Assembly (NCBI RefSeq): GCF_958979055.1 | Contig: NC_084887.1 | Location: forward strand, 33,520,620-33,584,619 | Length of the DNA stretch: 64,000 bases | Direction of reading: 5' to 3' | From: Alnus glutinosa | Taxonomy: Eukaryota; Streptophyta; Magnoliopsida; Fagales; Betulaceae | In this document: positions 57,478 to 64,000 of the stretch, piece after piece | How positions within the stretch are numbered: position 1 is the stretch's first letter | Layout of the letters: each line of letters opens with the position of its first letter | The notes under the pieces: generated by a model | What the model saw: the letters and a program-made list of their open reading frames with translations, nothing else | Told to the model about the DNA's origin: nothing | Database searches by the model: none | Program-made: the position numbers and the translations under genes

Positions 57478-59796
57478 ACCGTGTCTACACTAACTGGTTT
57501 CCCATCCTCTACAAGAATCTCTGCTACTGTTCCAGACTGATCAGCCTGAGGAGCAAAAATGAGCATTAGTAATTACAGATGCAGGGCATCAAGCCTTTTC
57601 CAAGTATGCAACAAGTCTCCAATCTCAATGGGGGGAAAAAGACTTTAGCACAACAATGCATATGTGAAAGTTTTAAGTCACTTGAGAATTTTACTTCAAG
57701 CCGATGTTCTCTATTTCAAACAGAAGTTACAATTCTCCATATCCAAGATGAAGAATGAAGAAAGTTGTCCTTCTAAAAATGATCAATAAGAGGGGTAAAT
57801 AAAGATTAAAAATGAAGGTATGATGTAGGGACCAAACCACTTAGGTTTGAACAATAAAGGAAGGAATGGATACCTCAATTTCATTCATCAGTTTCATGGC
57901 CTCGATGATGCAGATGACCTGACCTTTCTGGACTTTATCTCCTACCTGGAAAATGGCAAAATTTTAATAAGAGTGGGGTATTGTTTTATCCTTATAGCGA
58001 ATAGTGGAGTATATATAAACACACATGCACATGCACAAGCTATAAGAACAAGTAATTTGTTAAAGACATGATTTCTTATTGGCATGTCTTTTGAGGGACT
58101 AGCCCTCAAGGGGTAGGCTCACAAACACGGAAACTTACCTTGACAAATGGTGGTTCGCCAGGTCCAGAACAGCGATAGAAGGTCCCAGCCATGGGGCATT
58201 TCAGTGGTGGATGCGATGAAGTGCTTGCCTTTGCAGGGGCAGGTGAGGTGGATACCGGTGCTGAAGGAGGAGGGCTTGCAGAAGCAGTAGCAGCTGCCGC
58301 AGCTGGTGGTGGAGGTGATGGGAGCATCAGATGGGTTAGATGTGGTGACACACTAGAAACAGGCGCTGCCGGCGGCAAAGCTCCGTTCTTTCTTATTAAA
58401 ATCTCACAGTCCAATTGCTTCACTTGCAGCTCCGCAATATCTCTTGAATCCACAAGTCTGCTCATGAAAATGATATAAACTTCAACAACAAGATTGAAGT
58501 GTCTAATATGTATTAAGCAGTGAATAATACACGCGAGTATGTGTATGCACCAAAGGCTCTCTGACTTACTTGATGAGGTCTGATACTTGAGACATGAATG
58601 CTGAGATTGATGATGCATCCGGAGTACTGTATTGATCTGCTGACTCATCTTTCGCTTGTGATGATGCAACTCCAGGCTTTGTGGAAAGTACAGGTGACGA
58701 ATTTGAAGATTTCTCGGCAGTAACCTGGGATTAAAATAGCTTTAGTAGGTTCCCATAATGCACATCTACTTAAATATGGACATTCTCGCTTATTGAGAAA
58801 AATCTTACCTGATTAAGCAGTGCACACACCTTCCAGACTCTGGATTGCCTCTGCAAAATACAATAATACAACAGGAGTAAAAAAAATTGCAGCAAAAACA
58901 GTCTATGAAACATGAACCTGAACACGATTAAAATCTTCATGTAAGGTGCATTAGTGTTATTCAAAAACCTTCCATAAAAACCAAATCCTATTGACAGGTA
59001 AAAAGCAGACAATTGAGAGTTTTCAACACTCTTGAAAAATGAAGTTTACCTTCATTGAACACCATGACAATGGAAGAACATTTATTTTTTTCTTTTTCTT
59101 TCATCGAAAGCCTGCTAGTGTATGTAGCACAAATACATTTAATTTACATACTCTTCAACTACAACATTTCATAGTTATTGAACAATAGGTTTGAATGATA
59201 AAATTTACCCCAAACTACTTTTTAATTCACACAATCTTCGACCATGACAATAAACAGATTATTCAATACTCCCAGAACAATACATGAATAGTAGGTCCTA
59301 CTATAAACGTTATTAGTATAACCCACTATTACATCAGAGCAGATAGCATTGCTTTCAGAGTACTGGTTTCTGCACCAAAAACTACTTTCAGTTTACATAA
59401 TCTTCAGACATGACACTTCAAATATCATTCAAGACTCTCTCAAAGAGCATTGCTCGCAGAACACTGAATAAAGAAAACGGTTCAAACCCACATGTACATA
59501 CTGTTCCCAAGTGTCAGTTTAATAGTATTGACGAAAATTGGAAAGATCAAATAATTATATGTTCAAAAAAAAAAAAAACCACCATATGATCATAAGCTGA
59601 GTTGAACAACACAAATGTGGCAAACCCAAATGCCAAAGATTCAAATCGAGGAGCACGAACATACCGGCTCACCGAGCGAAGATCCGAATAACACGGACGG
59701 TCTGGGGCTGGACCCGCGAGGATCCGAATCTCGAACCGTCGATCCGAGGCGGGGGAGCGAGAAGGTCTTAGGGCACGGCACCGTAAACGACGCCAT
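57344..59796 (-). CDS. BCCP: Biotin carboxyl carrier protein of plastid acetyl-CoA carboxylase (269 aa, seven exons)
   Basis: BCCP carries the biotin that shuttles CO2 between biotin carboxylase and carboxyltransferase in the plastid heteromeric acetyl-CoA carboxylase, the first step of fatty-acid synthesis. Minus-strand exons: 59796-59665, 58850-58809, 58724-58570, 58457-58139, 57945-57874, 57545-57480, 57367-57344; sum 810 nt, in frame, TGA stop. It starts MASFTVPCPK (plastid transit peptide, Ser/Pro/Arg-rich). Then come RQSRVWKVCALLNQ, FMSQVSDLIKLVDSRDIAEL, an Ala/Pro/Ser-rich linker (about 145-190), CPMAGTFYR, and the biotinyl domain with EAMKLM; the biotinylated Lys is residue 234. The last exon codes only PLLVIVP; relatives usually end FVIEP, so the C-terminus differs slightly. 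Length fits (Arabidopsis BCCPs about 255-280). Tail-to-tail with SCC2. Confidence 0.96.
57430..57476. repeat. (TG)n(AG)n compound microsatellite in the last BCCP intron
   Basis: About 8 TG then 15 AG units. On the coding strand this places a (CT)n(CA)n tract a few bases after the exon-6 donor (GTGATCTCTC), inside a 112-bp intron. Confidence 0.9.
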
Positions 59797-60353
59797 TTCG
59801 GGAAACAGAGCAGAAATCAGAAAACAGAAAACAGAAAACAGAGTGGTGTGGAAGTGTATTGTTTGGTTAGTTTAAATGGAATGGGAAGAGTGGAAAATGA
59901 AAACGTGGGGCGATCAGATCGAAGAGAGCTTCTGAGAAATCTGAGGGATCTAAAAAGAGAGATTGTTTTTTCTATTTGTTTTTTGTTTGGGGGCTTCGAT
60001 GTTTACGATGCGAGCATCAACATCGCCGTTTTAACTAACCACAACTACAATGTTCACAAAGACAGGCAGTCAGCCACAACCCAACCTGTCTCTGAGAAGA
60101 GAGAGACTGAGAGAGAGGTTTCCCTCCAAGTGTGCCGCTTTGACGTGGACGACTGGGGTGGGCCCCTTGTCATCTTTCTTTTGTGAATTAACGGTGATGA
60201 TATTAGACACCAAAGCGAATCGGACGGCTGCGTTTTTAGTTTCGTCATAAATTCGGCCGGTTTAGTTGGTTGCGGATTTGGTGCGGTTTCATACCAACAT
60301 TTTAATTTGTAGCACCTCCCAACCATTTAAGAACTTAAATTTGTAGACTTCTA

Positions 60354-60399
<46 letters not shown>

Positions 60400-60689
60400 T
60401 TCTTATTTGGTTTTGTGCTTGTTTTCTTTGTATTTGACCAGAAAAAAATAGAATTCCACAAGCATTTTATTGTTGCTATCTAAGGATGCATTATAAATCA
60501 ACGTTTGATTAAGCACCAACATTTTGTATAAATCAATATTTATTCGGTTGTGTAAGCAAGTTTTGACAGTATTCATTGCTGAAAAAGATATTTCAATAGT
60601 AGTTATTACAATTGGCGGAATCAATGGCACTCTCCTTGGCCACTCCATTCCTATCTCTTTGTTACATTTTGATGTTAAGAATTGCCGAT
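59797..60689. other. BCCP 5' leader/promoter and spacer, with (TA)n
   Basis: Contains a triple AGAAAAC repeat just upstream of the BCCP start (59818-59840) and a (TA)19 microsatellite at 60359-60397. No gene is seen, although composition is more balanced from 59880 to 60250, fitting a promoter/leader region. Confidence 0.5.
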
Positions 60690-61345
60690 AGATATGTTCT
60701 CATTACTTTTTTGTTGTTCGAAGCATTGTACTTGATCTTGTTTGGATTCGGAGAAATAGTGTGACCAATGGAGAGACTCCCCTTAACCCCATCCAGTTGG
60801 CGGAACAAGTGAAGATACTTTGTGTCCGTTTAGATTTGTGATTTCAAAAAGTGCGATTCAGAGATATTAATTAGAAAACGTGATTATAAAAAAAAAACAG
60901 TTAAGCATTTGACAAAATTTCACTTTGATTTTTAAAATTGTATTTTAACCTTTAAAATTGTGCGTTTTCAAAAAAACACATCTTTCATTAGGGGCTACTA
61001 CATGTCTTCACTCATCGAAGAAATTCTTTTCACTTGCAGATAAGTTCTCTTTCGTGAGCGAGGCTAAGTTTGCTTGACTCGCCATCAGGTATCTAGGTTT
61101 GTCATGGAGAAAGGTCATAATAACATCATACTTGAGGGTGACTCGTAAGTGATTATTTCTGCATTTAATCACAATCTCCCATTAGACTGGCAATTAGAAC
61201 ACGTTATATCGGAAGCCTGCCATCTTTTAAAGTTCATTTCATATTGGTCTTAGAAAAGTTCATCATAGCGCCAACTGACCTGTGCATAATTTTGTTAGAT
61301 GGACCGCTTCCATTAATCAAACGGGAAGCATTCCCAATGCAAATC
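60690..61345 (+). pseudogene. Decayed RNase H-type retroelement fragment, interrupted by a MITE
   Basis: 60740-60830 reads VWIRRNSVTNGETPLNPIQL, similar to the region before the RNase H domain of plant non-LTR elements. 61050-61345 reads in broken frames IRYLGLSWRKV / NIILEGDS, VISAFNHNLPLDWQLE, HVISEACHLLKF and CIILLDGPL, the pattern of the plant RVT_3 (RNase H-like) domain. In between, 60827-60985 is a foldback MITE (GTCCGTTTAGATTTGTGATT; AAATTGTGCGTTTTC) related to 26356-26605. Stops and shifts make it non-functional. Confidence 0.6.
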
Positions 61346-62919
61346 AAACAACTCAAATATTATCATAAACTACCCTACAACCCCATGCAAGCTACTTGAT
61401 TGCTCCAATTCCATGAATTTTATATTGTCTACATCAATTCTTAAGTAGATCAAAAAGGCAAGGAAAGAAAGGGTCCATTTGGCAAAAATTTGAGAAGTAT
61501 TTTGGATTTTGGGTTTTGAAAATTGTAAAGTTGAGGGTTGATTTTGTGGGTTCACATTTGGGAAAAAAAAAATGAAAATTGGTTTGATAAAATTTTGGGA
61601 GTGTTTTGTAAATAAAAATTAAAAAATTGAGAAATATTTTTATAAAATAACAAACTCAAAAATTGTAGCACTATAGTGGTGGTGCTCCGGCGGACTTGGA
61701 GGTGGCTGTTAGGACTCCAGATCTGACTAGTGGCCACCGCAGTGCCCCCAAACACACGTTCGGTGGGCACCACACAGTAGCGAGAGCACCATTTTTTATT
61801 TTTTATTTTTTTAAAAAAATGTTTTTAGTTTTATATTTTTAAGAAATGTTTTGAGTTTTGAAAACTGGGGTGGTAGGGGGACATCTAAAAATTCATTTGG
61901 TTAATCTGTTTTGAGAAGAGTTTTCAACATCTGAAAAATGAACAAAGTTTTCTAACAGCATTTTACAGGACTAACATTAAATTTTGCACTAACAAGAAAG
62001 TTTTTTCTTCTTTTGGCTATTTTAAATTATGGGTTAATTCTTACTAAATAAAAATGGCATCACTTGTGAACATCTCTTCCAATTTCCCAAGGTAACGCCT
62101 CTTCTTATAAGAAGACTTGATTATATATGCTGCCATCATTGGAAGTGTGTTGCAGATCCAATGCAGCATATTAAAATCTTATTTTTCTTCCATCATTGGA
62201 AGTGTAGATTGTGAAAGATTTAGTGGAGGAAATGTTTTGGTCAAGCTAACCAAAACAGTGTATGATCATTAACTGATGTAGACACAACAACAGCAGAAAG
62301 ATGAAAAATAAGTTAAGCTATATATATAGTAACAGAAATTTGAAATGTATCGGAGAGGATATATCAATGCTATAACAGAGGCTTTGCTGCTATATATCAT
62401 CTTCTTATCTTGATTATTAATTGTTCAGATCAGATGAAATATATGATTGTTGAGCAGGATCAATCTGTAGCTTTCTCACTCGATCTGTTCTCCAGGATCA
62501 TATCACTTTGTTCTCCATCTATATCCTTATCACATGCAATGTCTGAATCTGGTTCATTGACGGTTGCAACTTCACTAACAGATGGAGTGCAGCTATATAT
62601 ATACAAAAAACCATTCCATTTTATTGGCATGTTGCCAGAGTCTTGAATAATGAGGTATAATTTTTCAGGGGCACTGCCACTTTTGGCGGCTAAATTTTTG
62701 GTTAATCTTGTAACTTCTAATGGCATCACTGAAGAACATTTATTTCAATTTCCATATGATATGGTATCAGAGGACATGCTTTTCGTTCATCGACTATTAC
62801 AGCAGCTGATATTTTCCATGTCGGTATTCTAGCTATACGTACAAGCTAGTTATGATAACTAATTTCATCCTATTACAAATTTTTCTGGGTTCTTTGTCTC
62901 CTGAAGAAGTACTTCATGT
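61346..62919. other. Spacer, one unassigned minus-strand frame
   Basis: A foldback-like AT-rich block spans about 61440-61960, with GGTGGGCACC/GGTGCTCC motifs near 61680-61770. A minus-strand frame at 62729-62460 (89 codons; MPLEVTRLTKNLAAKSGS, SEVATVNEPDSDIACDKD) has a protein-like composition, but no family is recognised and no splice partner is evident. The 3' untranslated part of the next gene lies just below 62920. Confidence 0.4.
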
Positions 62920-63426
62920 TCATGAGTAGTTGTTCTCCACTCGCTTGTATATTCTTCTCCGACTATTCATCCTCCCTGAAAACCATGATGATACAATATT
63001 AGTCACAGGAATCAGGAATAAATTGCCCTTCTAGTCATCATTCAAGAAATTAAAGGAAATCAAGCACATACCAGCTGGCTTGTAATATCTTCTGGATCGG
63101 ACTATCTGAGGGATAAACACCCCGGTTCCATTGCCATTGCTCCACAAGCTCACAAGCCATGCCGGTACTGCATTGCTATTCTCATTTTCCCACCAGCTGA
63201 AATAGCTTCCAGGTTGCAATATAGCAGTCAAGCTGTTTGAGCTTCTTCTGACAGGACTAAAGGAGTTTCGCTGTTTGGTTTCGTGGACATCTTCATGATC
63301 ATCCTCGTCCGCTGTCAAAAGCAAAATCTGCCTCCTAATGTCAGCGTAGAGAACATCACCTTCGAGTTCAAGAAGGTGGTCTGTGTTCGTGTCCATGCTT
63401 GATCGGATGCTGTAATCAATTTCCAC
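62920..63426 (-). CDS. Unrecognised plant protein (136 aa, two exons)
   Basis: Exons on the minus strand: 63426-63072 (355 nt) and 62975-62920 (56 nt), joined in phase 1 to 411 nt with a TGA stop. The donor is GTATGTGC and the acceptor TGGTTTTCAG. The N-terminus MEIDYSIRSSMDTN leads to LEGDVLYADIRRQILLLTAD and a short acidic patch (DEDDHEDVHE). The C-terminal half has SYFSWWENEN, WLVSLWSNGNGTGVFIPQIV and the basic end RRYYKPAGRMNSRRRIYKRV. No signal peptide or membrane span. The GTGVFIPQ plus RRR ending looks like a conserved plant-specific family of unknown function; I cannot name it. Intact, so probably a real gene. Confidence 0.75.
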
Positions 63427-64000
63427 GAACGAGCTAACAGTGGAGAATTGGGTTTTAATTTGGTAGGAAATGGTGAATTGGGTTTCTTGTGGAACTGGTT
63501 TGGGATTGATTATTATATATAGAGGAATAACAGGGGAAGAGTGCTTTGTTTCAGGTCAATGTTTTAGGTCCAGGGACGCTGGATTGGTTAACTGCTTCCA
63601 AATGGATCCGAGTCCATATAATATGTCTTAACTTCTGTACGTTAGTTCATGTACATTTCTGAAAGTGGTCATATATAGTATATCCTTCAAGCCTATTTAA
63701 TTCATGAAAATTACAAAATGGGTGAGATCGAATGACTTTGAATATTACTTTTCTTAACATCAGGGTCAACCTATCCAAAGACTTTAATTAATTCATGAAT
63801 TAGGCTTATTATTCATGTTTAAAGAATAGTTAATTAAACAAGACAACTTAGAGAATCAATTAAGCTGCTAATTAATTAATAGTATATAGTTTATTAATTA
63901 ATTGAAAGGTCAGGCCTCTCTCAATATATATATATATATATTTTCCCCCAAATTATGGAGAAGGATGAGCAAAAAAGAAAAGAATTTGTAGGTCATCTAT
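63427..64000. other. Promoter side of the 136-aa gene
   Basis: A TATATATAGAGG box-like element on + at 63513-63524 reads CCTCTATATATA on the minus strand about 90 bp before the start codon, a good position for a TATA box. Beyond 63800 the DNA is TTAATTAA-rich with a TA run at 63924-63941. No other feature. Confidence 0.45.

Noticed and set aside
58106..58669. 187-codon minus-strand frame as a separate gene
   Set aside because: It is BCCP exon 4 read through its two flanking introns.
62460..62729. 89-codon minus-strand frame as a gene
   Set aside because: Protein-like composition, but no recognised family, no conserved motif and no splice link to the gene at 62920-63426. Left as an unassigned frame.
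1..64000. CRISPR arrays, operons, prokaryotic or organellar inserts
   Set aside because: No regularly spaced repeats, no bacterial gene organisation and no plastid or mitochondrial genes were seen.

Overview
The window is nuclear DNA from a dicot plant. The genes carry GT-AG introns and plant-specific products: a UDP-glycosyltransferase with a PSPG box, an alpha-expansin, a plastid biotin carboxyl carrier protein, and an SCC2 cohesin loader with the PHD finger seen in plant SCC2. The intergenic DNA is AT-rich and full of MITEs and L1-type LINE pieces. A woody rosid is my guess (low confidence, based only on the feel of the repeats). I saw no prokaryotic, plastid or viral segment, no CRISPR array and no convincing tRNA or rRNA gene.

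Layout. 1-2.2 kb: last exon of a UGT83A1-like glycosyltransferase whose first exon is not in the window. 2.3-8.3 kb: transposon-rich spacer with a CACTA-like end, a 773-bp Mutator-like MITE with a GC-rich core, and foldback elements. 8.3-8.7 kb (-): small atypical HLH protein. 8.7-16.4 kb: spacer with two more elements that carry the GC-rich core. 16.4-19.4 kb (+): F-box gene with a long 5'-leader intron invaded by a LINE. 20.2-22.1 kb: MITEs. 22.6-23.6 kb (-): two-exon alpha-expansin. 23.7-30.3 kb: spacer with a retroposon flanked by target-site duplications. 30.3-55.0 kb (+): a complete SCC2 gene, which I resolved into 28 coding exons (5469 nt, 1822 aa); its introns hold at least four LINE fragments and several MITEs. 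57.3-59.8 kb (-): a complete seven-exon BCCP gene (269 aa), convergent with SCC2. 60.7-61.3 kb: a decayed RNase H-type retroelement fragment. 62.9-63.4 kb (-): a two-exon gene for an unrecognised 136-aa protein.

The genes are unrelated housekeeping and growth genes and form no pathway: chromosome cohesion (SCC2), plastid fatty-acid synthesis (BCCP), wall loosening (expansin), protein turnover (F-box), small-molecule glycosylation (UGT). What links them is gene order. From memory, HLH/F-box/expansin matches Arabidopsis At5g39240-At5g39260 onward, and SCC2/BCCP matches At5g15540/At5g15530.

I did not find a new multi-gene system. The most unusual material is a family of terminal-inverted-repeat elements sharing a GC-rich core made of GGGGTGGC/GCCACCCC palindromes, and an uninterrupted 312-codon LINE ORF1-like frame sitting in sense orientation inside an SCC2 intron.
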